Of a DNA stretch of 42,492 nt, positions 26,040-35,797 are shown in pieces. Positions within the stretch are counted from its first letter, which is position 1. Every line of letters starts with the position of its first letter. This stretch comes from Caldifarciminota bacterium (GTDB taxonomy: Bacteria > Hydrothermota > Hydrothermia > WGAB01), in the NCBI GenBank assembly GCA_015490555.1, contig WFXO01000083.1, forward strand, positions 1-42,492, in the 5' to 3' direction. The translations under genes were made by a program, and so were the position numbers. A model generated the notes under the pieces. It had not been told where the DNA came from and did not search any database. It was given only the letters and a program-made list of their open reading frames with translations.

Positions 26040-28313
26040 TCAGGACTCCTCCGTTATGTGTTCTTCCTTCCGGGAGAAGGTCGATGTGGCAGCTTTCCAG
26101 AGGACAGCAAGCCGCCGTTTCTTGATTCGAGGTTCCGAAACCATGAACAGGGTATTTTCAGTTCGGTCTGCAATGTTCTCAGGGACAGACCCCAGGAGAA
26201 ACCGCTCCCAGGGGCCACCGCGTCCCATCCCCATCCAGATCCAATCCGTGGGATGGACTGCCTGAAGGATGGCTTCCTCCGTAAACGGGGAGCGGATTTC
26301 CTCAATTGTGGTGTCGATTCCCGGTCCCAAAATCTTTTCAATGGACTGCACGAAAACCAGTTGAAGTTTTGGAGAAGATCGAGGATCGGTCACGACCAAA
26401 CAATGGACGGGTGCCTTGTAATGTTGAGCCACAGGACGCAAGAGTTCGGCAGCACGTCGGGTCGATGGATTGGGTGCTAAGGGGAAGAGGAATCTTGAAG
26501 GTTCATCGGGACCTGGTCGGACGATCATCACCGGGCAGGGGGCATCCTGCAGGACGGCATCGAACAAGGTGTTGAACATTCGATCCCAAAGGTTCCGCCG
26601 TTTCGCGCGCCCCATAAGGATCAACTGCGCATTCTCTTCCCGGGCAGTGGAAAGGATGCCATAAGAGAGACGATGGGTGATGGTGACCATTGGGTGGAAC
26701 GCAACACCTTCTCGATGTGCGATCTCCTGAGCCATCAACAGGAGTTTTTCGCCCCGCTCGACCAATTCAGGGCTTGGATAAAGGGGATGGGTGGGGGGAA
26801 CTTCCGAAACAAAGAGTCCAATGATCTCCCCTTGATGTTCTCGTGCAAAAATTGACGCCAGGTGGATCAGAAACGGGACATGGGCCGGATTGGCCACGGG
26901 CACCAAGACCCGGTATCGGGTTTCCGTATAAATTCGTCCTCCTGGCACATGGGATAGAACTCTGGTTTTTGCATAGCCTTGATATACTGCCACCCCTGCA
27001 GCAATCCAAATTGCGGTGGAAAACCAGGCTTTAGGGGAAAGCCGAAGCAAATAGAGGGCAATCAGAATTTGCAGGATGACTGCAAGGTAAGGAATGAACG
27101 GCACTGCGGGCACTTTAAATCCGCGATCAAGATCGGGTCGTTTTTCTCGCAATTTCACCAGAGCAAAGTTGACCTGGACAAAGAGCAAAAGGAACATGAT
27201 ATCGGCTGCAGAGGCTACATCCTCAATGGGGAGGGCTAAGGCCATCCAAAGAATGATCAGCACGGAGAAGAAGATAGCCCAATGGGGGCTCTTGGTTTTG
27301 GGGTGAACTCGGCTTAAAAAGTTGGGAAGGGCTCGATCCCGGCCCATGGCGAAAGAGACCCGAGACGAGGAGTAAATGGTTGCGTTTAAGGCTGAAAGCG
27401 TGGACAAAAGCCCCCCAATCAAAACCATTACGCCACCCCCCTTAAAGATGTGGCGTGCGGCATCTACAATCGCCAATTCCTTGAGTTTTCCAAGAAACTG
27501 GTATGGGGGGATCGATCCAGATTCTACGACTCCCAGGGACACAAAGGCCACCAAGATGTAAATCGGGATCACAATGGCAAGGGACAAAAAGATGGCAATC
27601 GGGATTCTGCGTTTAGGATTTTCGACCTCTTCACCGGACTGTGCGATGACTTCATAGCCTTCAAAGGCAATGTAGGTTAACCCCATGGCCAGGAACACCC
27701 CGCCCCAGCCTTTCGGAAGAAAGGGCTGGTAGGCCACTTGCCAATTGGGTTTGTGAAAGACGACCCACAGGCCGAGCACAATAAAAACCATGAGGATGGC
27801 GACTTTCCCCACGCTGACGAGGGCCCCGGCCTTTCCGGTTTCCGAGGCTCCTTTGAAGTTAATGTAGCCGAAGGCCAGGATGACAAAGACGGCCAGGGCT
27901 TTGACCGCCAGGTCCTCGGGAATGGGCAACTGGATATGGAGGTACTTTAAGGTTTCCAGAAAATAGGCACCGAATCCTAAGGAGTAGAGAGAACAAGCAA
28001 CGGCATGAGCAAACCAAGACATCCATCCTGAAAGAAACCCATTCGGGCCGGGAAGTGCCTCTTTCACCCACAGGTAGCCTCCTCCTGCTTCTGGGTACGC
28101 GGACCCGAGTTCTGCGTAGGCCATCGCGGTCAGGAAAGCGATGAGGCCGTTCAAGGAGAACGCCAGGATCAAGCCCGGACCTGCCACGCCGGCGGCAATT
28201 CCAGTGAGCACAAAGATTCCCGCCCCAATCATGGCCCCGACCCCAATCATGGTCACCTGGAAAAGGGTCATCTCCCGGGCTAATCGAACCTCAATCTTCT
28301 TCCGTTGCGCCAT
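26040..28313 (-). CDS. APC-family amino acid permease with C-terminal tandem UspA-like domains
   Basis: GVGAMIGAGIFVLTGIAAG...; YPEAGGGYLWVKEA; C-terminal LILMGRAKRRN...APCPVMIVRPG. Confidence 0.85.
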   Translation of the reverse strand: MAQRKKIEVRLAREMTLFQVTMIGVGAMIGAGIFVLTGIAAGVAGPGLILAFSLNGLIAFLTAMAYAELGSAYPEAGGGYLWVKEALPGPNGFLSGWMSWFAHAVACSLYSLGFGAYFLETLKYLHIQLPIPEDLAVKALAVFVILAFGYINFKGASETGKAGALVSVGKVAILMVFIVLGLWVVFHKPNWQVAYQPFLPKGWGGVFLAMGLTYIAFEGYEVIAQSGEEVENPKRRIPIAIFLSLAIVIPIYILVAFVSLGVVESGSIPPYQFLGKLKELAIVDAARHIFKGGGVMVLIGGLLSTLSALNATIYSSSRVSFAMGRDRALPNFLSRVHPKTKSPHWAIFFSVLIILWMALALPIEDVASAADIMFLLLFVQVNFALVKLREKRPDLDRGFKVPAVPFIPYLAVILQILIALYLLRLSPKAWFSTAIWIAAGVAVYQGYAKTRVLSHVPGGRIYTETRYRVLVPVANPAHVPFLIHLASIFAREHQGEIIGLFVSEVPPTHPLYPSPELVERGEKLLLMAQEIAHREGVAFHPMVTITHRLSYGILSTAREENAQLILMGRAKRRNLWDRMFNTLFDAVLQDAPCPVMIVRPGPDEPSRFLFPLAPNPSTRRAAELLRPVAQHYKAPVHCLVVTDPRSSPKLQLVFVQSIEKILGPGIDTTIEEIRSPFTEEAILQAVHPTDWIWMGMGRGGPWERFLLGSVPENIADRTENTLFMVSEPRIKKRRLAVLWKAATSTFSRKEEHITEES

Positions 28314-28332
28314 GCTCCGCTCCTTTCCCCTG

Positions 28333-29073
28333 TTAGGCTTCCAACCTTTGAGTCACCAGTTGTTTCAGTTCTTTGGCATTTTTAAAGGCGTATCCGCCGA
28401 CATCGTTATTGAAATACACAAAGATCTCCCGGCCATACCGGGTTTGGCCCACCACAAACTCTGCCCAATCTTCCAAAATTTCGAGGGGATAATCTCCTCC
28501 GTAGCGTCGGTGATACCCATGGAATCGAATATACACGATTTCCGATGTGACAACCCGTGGACATGGGATTTCGGGGTGGTCAAAAATGCAGAAGCCGATG
28601 TGGTCATCTTCCAGGACGTGGTACACACGATCCACAAACCAACTGGGGTTTCGGAACTCGAGCACATACTTTAGGTCTTTCGGAAGCAACTTTATAAAAG
28701 CTCGGAGAAGGGAGAGATTGGGAGGCATTTGTGGGGGGAGTTGGATGAGGATGGGCCCCAGATAAGATCCCAGGAGTCGTGTCCGAGTCAAAAAGGACTC
28801 CACAAAAGCATCCACTTCCTGCAGACGCTTGAGGTGGGTGATCACCCGCCACATTTTGACAGCGAAGAGGAATCCCTCCGGGGCCTTTTCTGCCCAAGAT
28901 TTGAAGACATGTTCTTTCGGGAGTCTGTAAAACGTCGAGTTGATCTCGACGGTATCAAACGTTTTGGCATATTCGAAGAACCATTCTCGTTTGGGCATCC
29001 CCAAGGGGTACACTACTCCCGCCCAATGGTTATACATCCAGCCTGAAGTCCCGATCCGGATGGGAAATTTCAT
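28333..29073 (-). CDS. DUF72 domain-containing protein
   Basis: IRIGTSGWMYNHW...EYAKTFDTVEINSTFYRLP...YVLEFRNPSW...YVYFNNDVGGYA-type motifs. Confidence 0.9.
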   Translation of the reverse strand: MKFPIRIGTSGWMYNHWAGVVYPLGMPKREWFFEYAKTFDTVEINSTFYRLPKEHVFKSWAEKAPEGFLFAVKMWRVITHLKRLQEVDAFVESFLTRTRLLGSYLGPILIQLPPQMPPNLSLLRAFIKLLPKDLKYVLEFRNPSWFVDRVYHVLEDDHIGFCIFDHPEIPCPRVVTSEIVYIRFHGYHRRYGGDYPLEILEDWAEFVVGQTRYGREIFVYFNNDVGGYAFKNAKELKQLVTQRLEA

Positions 29074-29076
29074 TCT

Positions 29077-30411
29077 TCACGTACCCCGTTTCTTGAAATA
29101 CGCGAGGGTTTCCACATGGAACGTTTGGGGGAAGAAGTCATAGGGACGGAGGAAGACTAAGTCATAGCCCAGGTCAAGGATTTCACGCGTATTTTTCGCC
29201 AAGGAGACGGGGTTGCAAGAGACATACAGGATGATTTTGGGTTGGCGTAAAGCGATCCCGTTGAGTACTCCTTCCCCAATCCCCTTTCGGGGTGGGTCCA
29301 AGAGTAAGACGTCCATATTTTCAATCCCTGGGAGCAGATCTTCAGCCTTCCCGACTTGGAACTCGACATTGAAAGCGTCGTTTCGTTCGAGATTATCCTG
29401 GGCATCCACCACGGCGGGGCCCAACATTTCGATCCCGATCACCTTCCGGGCCAAGTCCGAAAGACCAATCGCAAAGACTCCCACCCCCGTATGGGCATCC
29501 ACCAGGGTATCATAGGCTTCGCCCTCCAGTAATGCTCTGACATCCTCTAAAAGTTTGGTCAACTGTGGAACATTGACCTGGAAGAAAGAGGTAGCGGAGA
29601 CACGAAACACCCACGAGTGGATCCGCTCGATGTAAAAGGGGTTGCCCAACACCCTCCGGGTCTCGAAGCCAAAGATCCGATTGGTGCGCTCCGGATTGCG
29701 GTTCTCTGCAACACCGATGATGTGTTCAGGATCTAAACGTTCGACTTTTTGGGCCAATTCCTTAGAGATGCCCCACTCTTTAGTGACAAACACCACGAGG
29801 GTTTCGCCTGTTTGTTCACTGCCACGCAAAACTACATGTCGAAGTTTCCCATAATGGGCGTTTTCGTTGTAAATCGAAAGGGGTTCTCGATCCAACAGTT
29901 CTTTGATGGGGGAAATGAGGCGATCCAGGGATTCGATGGCGACAGGACAACTCTGGGCATCCACAACATAATGGGTTCCAGGCTCATAGAAGCCCATCAA
30001 AAGGCGCCCTTTGATTTTTTTCACCGGCATTTGCAACTTGGAGCGATAACGCCATTGTTTCGGTGAAGGGACAATGTCTTCCAAGGGGATCTCCCGGATC
30101 TTCGCGACGCGTTCAAAGGCATCTCGCACGACATCGGTCTTGAGGGTGAGTTGATAAGAGTAGGCGGCCATCTGCCACTGACACCCGCCACATCGATCGA
30201 AGATCGGACAATCGGGGTCGATCCGATGCGGCGAGGGCTCGATGATCTCCAGCGCACGCGCCCGACCATAATCTTTTTTCTTTTCCGTAAAACGGATGCG
30301 AACGCGCTCTCCGGGTAAGACCCCGGGGACGAAAACGACGTAGCCGTTCAGGTGACCCAAGCCTTCGCCGCCTGGAACGATCTTCTCGATGGTTAGAATG
30401 GGTGCGGCCAT
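29077..30411 (-). CDS. rlmD: 23S rRNA (uracil-C5)-methyltransferase, RlmD/RumA family, with TRAM domain
   Basis: CPIFDRCGGCQWQ Fe-S motif, TSFFQVN, DAHTGVGVFAIGL, LLDPPRKGIGEGV, YVSCNPVSLAKN. Confidence 0.88.
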   Translation of the reverse strand: MAAPILTIEKIVPGGEGLGHLNGYVVFVPGVLPGERVRIRFTEKKKDYGRARALEIIEPSPHRIDPDCPIFDRCGGCQWQMAAYSYQLTLKTDVVRDAFERVAKIREIPLEDIVPSPKQWRYRSKLQMPVKKIKGRLLMGFYEPGTHYVVDAQSCPVAIESLDRLISPIKELLDREPLSIYNENAHYGKLRHVVLRGSEQTGETLVVFVTKEWGISKELAQKVERLDPEHIIGVAENRNPERTNRIFGFETRRVLGNPFYIERIHSWVFRVSATSFFQVNVPQLTKLLEDVRALLEGEAYDTLVDAHTGVGVFAIGLSDLARKVIGIEMLGPAVVDAQDNLERNDAFNVEFQVGKAEDLLPGIENMDVLLLDPPRKGIGEGVLNGIALRQPKIILYVSCNPVSLAKNTREILDLGYDLVFLRPYDFFPQTFHVETLAYFKKRGT

Positions 30412-31845
30412 CTACATTCCCTTGATCACGAGGAGCCTTGGCTCCGTGTACTCGAGGTATGCGTACGCAATTCCCTCTCGCCCTAACCCAGATGCCTTGA
30501 TTCCCCCATAGGGCATGGGATCTACACGAAAGGTGGGGGACTCATTGATCATCACGCCCCCCACTTGAAGGGTCTCAAAGGCCTGAAGGGCAAGGGAAAG
30601 ATTTTGTGTAAACACACCGGCCTGGAGGCCATATTTGGTTCGGTTGACTCCTTCCAGGGCCTCTTCAAAGGTTTGATACGGTTTTAAGCAAACCAATGGA
30701 GCAAAGGCCTCCTCATCCCAGATTTTTGCGGATTCTGGAACATTTTCAAAGATCACCGGGTACAGGGTGCGTCCTTCCCGTTTGGGAGGGTCTGGCCATG
30801 GCTTTGCGCCGGCCTCCAGCGCTTCTTGAATCCATGCCCATGCCCGATCTGCCTCCCGATCACTGACCTGGCATGAAAGATCCGTCTCCGGGTCTTGGGG
30901 ATCCCCTACCTTCAGTTGTGCAACGAAACTCTTTAACTTCTCTCGGAAGGGTTCGTATATGGACGTATGCACAAAGACTCGCTGCACTGAAATGCAGATC
31001 TGGCCACTGTACAGGAATCCACCCTTGGCGATTTTCCGAGCGGCCTGGTCTAAATCCGCGTCTTCGTGCACGATCACACCCGCATTGCCTCCAAGTTCCA
31101 GGAGAACTTTCTTACGACCTGCAATCGACTTGAGGTACCAGCCCACTTTTGCGGACCCCGTAAAGGTGAGAAGGGCGATCCGTTCATCCCGGACCATGGT
31201 CTCGGCGAGTTCATTCGTAGTGGGAACGACGCTCAAAGCCTCCGGAGGCCAACCGGCTTCGATAAACAGTTGCCCTAACCGTATGGCCGTGAGGGGGGCC
31301 TGCGGAGGGGGTTTGAGGATAATCGGGGTTCCCGCAACCACACCAGGGAGAATCTTATGAAGGGCCAAGTTTAAGGGGAAGTTGAAGGGTGTGATCGCCA
31401 GGACCGGACCAACAGGAAACCGCCGAACAACTCCCCATTTTCCCGTTGCTTGCGGATGGAAATCCAGCGGGAGACTTTCGCCCCGGATCTGGTACAAAAA
31501 TGCCACCGCGCTCTTGATGTTCACAATTCCTCGTTTGACCTCTCCCAAGGCCAGAGAATAAGGCTTTGCCACCTCTTTCACGATCAACTGGGTAAACGAT
31601 TCCTTCTGCTCCTCTAAGAGTTGTGCGGCCCGCTCGAGAATCTCGATTTTCTTGTACAGCGGGAGTTCTGCCACCCGATCCCGAAAGGCCCGATCGGCAA
31701 GGTCTAATGCCCGGGAGACTTCGTCGGCACCAGCGAGGTGAACCACCCCCACCACATCTCCGTGGTATGGATCCCGGACTTCCTCTGTATGGCCCGTTCG
31801 AACCTCTTCCCCTCCAATCCAAGGACCTGATTCAAGCACTGACAT
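30412..31845 (-). CDS. Aldehyde dehydrogenase (NAD(P)-dependent)
   Basis: VLAITPFNFPLNLALHK, LTFTGSAKVGWYL, LELGGNAGVIV, SGQICISVQRVFVH; SD GGAGGG before ATG at 31845. Confidence 0.92.
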   Translation of the reverse strand: MSVLESGPWIGGEEVRTGHTEEVRDPYHGDVVGVVHLAGADEVSRALDLADRAFRDRVAELPLYKKIEILERAAQLLEEQKESFTQLIVKEVAKPYSLALGEVKRGIVNIKSAVAFLYQIRGESLPLDFHPQATGKWGVVRRFPVGPVLAITPFNFPLNLALHKILPGVVAGTPIILKPPPQAPLTAIRLGQLFIEAGWPPEALSVVPTTNELAETMVRDERIALLTFTGSAKVGWYLKSIAGRKKVLLELGGNAGVIVHEDADLDQAARKIAKGGFLYSGQICISVQRVFVHTSIYEPFREKLKSFVAQLKVGDPQDPETDLSCQVSDREADRAWAWIQEALEAGAKPWPDPPKREGRTLYPVIFENVPESAKIWDEEAFAPLVCLKPYQTFEEALEGVNRTKYGLQAGVFTQNLSLALQAFETLQVGGVMINESPTFRVDPMPYGGIKASGLGREGIAYAYLEYTEPRLLVIKGM

Positions 31846-32269
31846 GATCAACCCTCCATTGTTGCCAAAGCAACCCCAGGCTGAAAAGCCATGCCAAAGC
31901 GACGAGTTGGATGTGTAAAAGGTTAATCTGCGAACTCCCGGAAGTGCCAAAGCATCCACACTCAATATCCAATCCGTGGAGGTATGCCCACAGTAGGGCC
32001 ACCAGGAATCCTGTAAAGAGGATTCCCATCCACACCAACCCTCCGCGATAAAAGATTCTTGTGAGAACAGAAAACCCAACCACGACCTCCACCCACGGAA
32101 GAAGCCACCCAACCCAGGGGATGATCAATTCCGGGAGAAGCCGATAATTGGCGATTGCATGTGAGAAACCGCGGGGGTCCGGGATCTTAGAAACCCCAGC
32201 ATAAATCAATACTCCGCTGAGGCTCCAGCGGACGACTCGGGTCAACCATTGCCATCCACGACCCTTCAC
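31832..32269 (-). CDS. DoxX/MauE-like membrane protein
   Basis: LSGVLIYAGVSKIPDPRGFSHAIANYRLLP...GLDIECGCFG; GTG start at 32269 with SD GGAGG and GTGA overlap to the upstream stop. Confidence 0.8.
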   Translation of the reverse strand: MKGRGWQWLTRVVRWSLSGVLIYAGVSKIPDPRGFSHAIANYRLLPELIIPWVGWLLPWVEVVVGFSVLTRIFYRGGLVWMGILFTGFLVALLWAYLHGLDIECGCFGTSGSSQINLLHIQLVALAWLFSLGLLWQQWRVDHVSA

Positions 32270-32778
32270 GGACCTTCCTCCCTCACCACAGGATACCCTG
32301 CGTTTTCCCATTCTTTCCATCCGCCAAAGAAGACCAGGACGTGGCGGTACCCCATTTGCTTCAGATTCCGCATGAGGTGGAGACTCGCCTCGCATTCGGC
32401 ACCACCACAATAGACTATCACCGGGGTATCCACAGGAATCTGTACAAGGACCTCCAGGTTCTGATCCACGGCGTTATATGGAAGATTCAAGGCCCCGGGG
32501 ATGTGACCCGATCGGTAGGCCTCCGGAGGCCGAGCATCCACAAAGATGGCCCAGCCGGAATCAAAGATCACTTTCGCTTCTGGTAATTGCAAGAGTACCG
32601 TGTCTGGAAGATCCACGTTGAGAAGGGCCTGATATGTCACGGAGTTTGAGAAAGAAAACGTTGGGTATGTAGGTTTCACCGTTGTTGCAAGAGGTGGATG
32701 GGCCACCTGTCGATATCCGAAAGCCAGGAAAAAGGCAACAAGAAAAAGGACAAAGGCTTCCCACGCATAGCGAAACAT
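32266..32778 (-). CDS. Membrane-anchored rhodanese-like protein
   Basis: FVDARPPEAYRSGHIPGALNLPY...VIVYCGGAECEASLHLMRNL; N-terminal TM helix. Confidence 0.88.
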   Translation of the reverse strand: MFRYAWEAFVLFLVAFFLAFGYRQVAHPPLATTVKPTYPTFSFSNSVTYQALLNVDLPDTVLLQLPEAKVIFDSGWAIFVDARPPEAYRSGHIPGALNLPYNAVDQNLEVLVQIPVDTPVIVYCGGAECEASLHLMRNLKQMGYRHVLVFFGGWKEWENAGYPVVREEGP

Positions 32779-32864
32779 GGGAAAATTCTACATGGTTCCC
32801 CATCCCCAAGCAAGATAAGAAAGGTTGTTTTTTAGTGATCGTCTCTTAAAAGAGGGAAAGGGCC

Positions 32865-33224
32865 TCAGTATTCCGGTTCTTCGTCGTAATAATCCTGGTA
32901 ATCGTCGTCAGATCCAAATTCCAAATCTAAGAGTTGATTCTCAAATTCACCGAGGGCTTCCCCATACGCTCGGAAGGCGTTTTCCAAATCTTCCATAGTG
33001 ATTTCGCCTTCCCGTGCACGTTCGACCGTTTCCTCGATCTCGTCACGAAGTTCCAAGATCTTTTCTTTGAGGTCGTCATAGAGGCCCTGGTCGGCCGCAT
33101 CGGCGAGGGCCTGGACCTCTTCGATCCGTTCGATAAACTCGCGGATGGCTTCTTCCCAGCCATCCGTGAAGTCCGTAACGCTGTTCCACACAGCGAGGAT
33201 TTCCTCATCCGTGAGTTCTCTCAT
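32865..33224 (-). CDS. Small, highly acidic, helical protein of unknown function (about 119 aa)
   Basis: MRELTDEEILAVWNSVTDF...; SD GGGGAGGAG before ATG at 33224; C-terminal DDDYQDYYDEEPEY tail. Confidence 0.65.
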   Translation of the reverse strand: MRELTDEEILAVWNSVTDFTDGWEEAIREFIERIEEVQALADAADQGLYDDLKEKILELRDEIEETVERAREGEITMEDLENAFRAYGEALGEFENQLLDLEFGSDDDYQDYYDEEPEY

Positions 33225-33266
33225 AGCATCTCCTCCCCTTTTTAGAAATGTTTTGGGTGGCGGTCT

Positions 33267-33320
33267 AATATAACACAACTTTATCCTCTGTTGCAAGGGG
33301 TGGGGAACGTAGCGTATCCT
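33267..33320. promoter_or_regulatory. Back-to-back divergent promoters sharing a palindromic TTGCAA -35 (33291..33296): plus TATCCT (33315..33320), minus TATATT (33272..33267), each with an 18-nt spacer
   Basis: Read directly on both strands in the only divergent gap of this segment. Confidence 0.5.
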
Positions 33321-33341
33321 ATTGCGGAAGGAGCGTGGCTT

Positions 33342-34478
33342 ATGAGATTTGGCATTCCTAAAGAAGTTCAAAGCAAAGCAAGAGAAGAGCGGCGTGTCGG
33401 CCTTTCCCCGGCTGGAGTTGCCGAACTCGTGCGCGCCGGGGGTGAGGTCTTCGTCGAGACCGGAGCCGGTGAAGGGGCAGGATTCTCCGATGAGGAGTAC
33501 CGGGCGGTCGGCGCGCAAATCGTCTATACTCCAGAAGAGGCCTACCGACGCGCAGATGTGGTCGTGAAAATCCAAGTCCCCAAAGAACACGAACTCTCCT
33601 TTGTCCGACCGAACTCAACCATCATGGGATTCCTCCACCTCGCAGTGGCATCCCAGGAGATCCTGGATACCTTCATCCAGAAGGAGGTGACCGCAATTGG
33701 CTATGAAGTCATCCAACGGCCCGACGGGACGCTTCCTGTCCTGAAGCCGATGAGCATGATCGCCGGACGGATGGCGGTCCAAATCGCCGGACGACTCCTG
33801 GAGGTCCACCAAAAGGGAGGACGCGGAATTCTTTTGGGGAGTATCCCTGGGTTGCCACCCGCAGAGGTGATCATTGTGGGCGCTGGGAATTTAGGGTTAC
33901 ACGCGGCGGATTCCTTCATCGGTGTAGGGGCACGCGTCATCTTGGTGGACCGGGATCCCGAAAAACTCGAACGAGCCACCCATCTCTTTAACGGTAAAAT
34001 CACCACCATGCTCTATAGCGATCATGCCCTGAAAAAATTGGTGAAGTTCGCCGACGTCGTGGTCCTGGCAGTTCTCGTGCCCGGCGAACGGGCTCCCATC
34101 CTCATTACAAGAGACATGGTCAAAACAATGAAACCCGGTTCGGTCATTCTTGATTTTTCCATTGATCAAGGCGGGGCAGCCGAGACTTCACGCCTCACAC
34201 CCACCGAGGATCAAATTTACAAAGTTGACGGTGTGATCCACTTCGCCGTTCCCAACGTCCCCTCCTGGGTCGCACGAACCAGCACCCATGCTTTAACCAA
34301 CGCACTTCTGCCCTACCTACTGGAACTCGTAGGGCAAGATCTCCCCACAGCCCTTCTCAAGTATGAGGATCTTCGACGCGGTGTGTACATCTACAAAGGT
34401 CAAATCGTGAAGGAAAGCCTTCTGAAGCCCGGGGAATTCGGTGTGGATTTGCTCAGCCTCTTGAAAAAGGAGGCGTGA
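33342..34478 (+). CDS. Alanine dehydrogenase / NAD(P) transhydrogenase alpha-like protein
   Basis: RFGIPKEVQSKAREERRVGLSPAGVAELVRAG, LKPMSMIAGRMAVQIAG, VIIVGAGNLGLHAA; SD GGAAGGAG before ATG at 33342. Confidence 0.85.
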   Translation: MRFGIPKEVQSKAREERRVGLSPAGVAELVRAGGEVFVETGAGEGAGFSDEEYRAVGAQIVYTPEEAYRRADVVVKIQVPKEHELSFVRPNSTIMGFLHLAVASQEILDTFIQKEVTAIGYEVIQRPDGTLPVLKPMSMIAGRMAVQIAGRLLEVHQKGGRGILLGSIPGLPPAEVIIVGAGNLGLHAADSFIGVGARVILVDRDPEKLERATHLFNGKITTMLYSDHALKKLVKFADVVVLAVLVPGERAPILITRDMVKTMKPGSVILDFSIDQGGAAETSRLTPTEDQIYKVDGVIHFAVPNVPSWVARTSTHALTNALLPYLLELVGQDLPTALLKYEDLRRGVYIYKGQIVKESLLKPGEFGVDLLSLLKKEA

Positions 34479-34480
34479 CA

Positions 34481-35797
34481 ATGAGTTGGCTTTCGGAATA
34501 TAAACGGAAACTCTGCACACCGGAGGAAGCGGTTTCTGTCATCCAATCTGGGGATCGCGTTTACATCTCTGGTAACGCAGCCACACCTTTCCCGTTATTG
34601 GAGGCCTTGGCGCAACGTAAGGACGAATTGGAAAACGTCGAACTGGTTCACGTCTTGCTTCTGGGGGATGACCCCCTTTCAAAGCCGGAGATGGAGGGCC
34701 ACTTCCGCCACAACTCCCTCTTTGTTGGGCCCGCGGACCGGAAGGCTGTGAACGAGGGGCGAGCCGATTACGTTCCCATTCACCTTCACGAAATCCCCAA
34801 AGTGCTCCGGGAGAAATTGCCGCTGGATGCAGCAATCCTTCACCTCTCCCCACCGGACGAACATGGATTCATGAGTTTTGGGGTCGAAGTGATGGCCTCG
34901 AAAGTTACCGTAGAGACCGCCAAGGTCATCATCGCATTGGTGAATGACAAAATGCCCCGGACCCATGGAGACTCCTTTGTCCATGTCTCACGGGTCGATA
35001 AAATCGTCGAGGTCTCCATGGACCTGCCGGAGTTGCCCCGTGGGACCTTTGGAGAATTGGAACGCAAAATCGCTCAGCACATTACGGATTTAATTGAAGA
35101 CGGCGCCACGCTCCAATTGGGGATCGGGGCGATCCCCGACGCCGTTTTGGCCGGCTTGGAGGGGAAAAGGGATCTCGGAATCCACACGGAAATGGTCTCC
35201 GATGGCGTGATGGAGGCCATTGAGAAGGGCATTATTACGGGGGCCCGAAAGACCTTGCACCCTGGGAAGGTGGTCACGACCTTCATCTTGGGGACACGAA
35301 AACTCTACGAGTTCGCCGATGACAACCCCATCTTTGAACTCCACCCGGTGGATTACACCAACAACCCCTTCATCATTGCTCAGAATGAGAAGATGGTCTC
35401 CATTAACTCCGCCTTGGAAGTCGATCTCACAGGCCAAGTCTGTGCAGACTCCATCGGATCTTACATCTACAGTGGGTTTGGAGGACAAGTGGATTTTGTT
35501 CGAGGAGCGGCCGAATCTAAAGGTGGGAAACCCATTATCGCTTTACCCTCTACGGCCAAGAAAGGGTCCGTCAGCCGCATTGTTCCATATCTTAAACAGG
35601 GGGCTGGGGTTGTCACCTCCCGAGCCGATGTCCATTATGTGGTCACCGAGTATGGAGTGGCCGATCTTCATGGCCGGAACTTAAAGGAACGTGCCAAAGC
35701 CCTGATCGAGATCGCCCATCCTAAATTCCGGGAAGAATTGGAAAAAGCGGCATATGAGCGGAAACTCCTTCCCAAAATCTTCTCCTTCGGTTCCTGA
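34481..35797 (+). CDS. Acetyl-CoA hydrolase/transferase family protein (4-hydroxybutyrate CoA-transferase-like)
   Basis: Family architecture; LQLGIGAIPDAVLAGL, SGFGGQVDFVRGA, YVVTEYGVADLHGRNLKERAKALIEIAHP; SD AAGGAGG before ATG at 34481. Confidence 0.9.
   Translation: MSWLSEYKRKLCTPEEAVSVIQSGDRVYISGNAATPFPLLEALAQRKDELENVELVHVLLLGDDPLSKPEMEGHFRHNSLFVGPADRKAVNEGRADYVPIHLHEIPKVLREKLPLDAAILHLSPPDEHGFMSFGVEVMASKVTVETAKVIIALVNDKMPRTHGDSFVHVSRVDKIVEVSMDLPELPRGTFGELERKIAQHITDLIEDGATLQLGIGAIPDAVLAGLEGKRDLGIHTEMVSDGVMEAIEKGIITGARKTLHPGKVVTTFILGTRKLYEFADDNPIFELHPVDYTNNPFIIAQNEKMVSINSALEVDLTGQVCADSIGSYIYSGFGGQVDFVRGAAESKGGKPIIALPSTAKKGSVSRIVPYLKQGAGVVTSRADVHYVVTEYGVADLHGRNLKERAKALIEIAHPKFREELEKAAYERKLLPKIFSFGS

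Noticed and set aside
31846-32112. N-terminal extension of the 566-aa ALDH ORF
   Set aside because: Overlaps the DoxX/MauE gene; a good SD precedes ATG at 31845.
32820-32864. CTCTTAAAAGAG hairpin after the acidic protein gene as a terminator
   Set aside because: Stem of about 5 bp with a 2-nt loop and no clear T tract; too weak.
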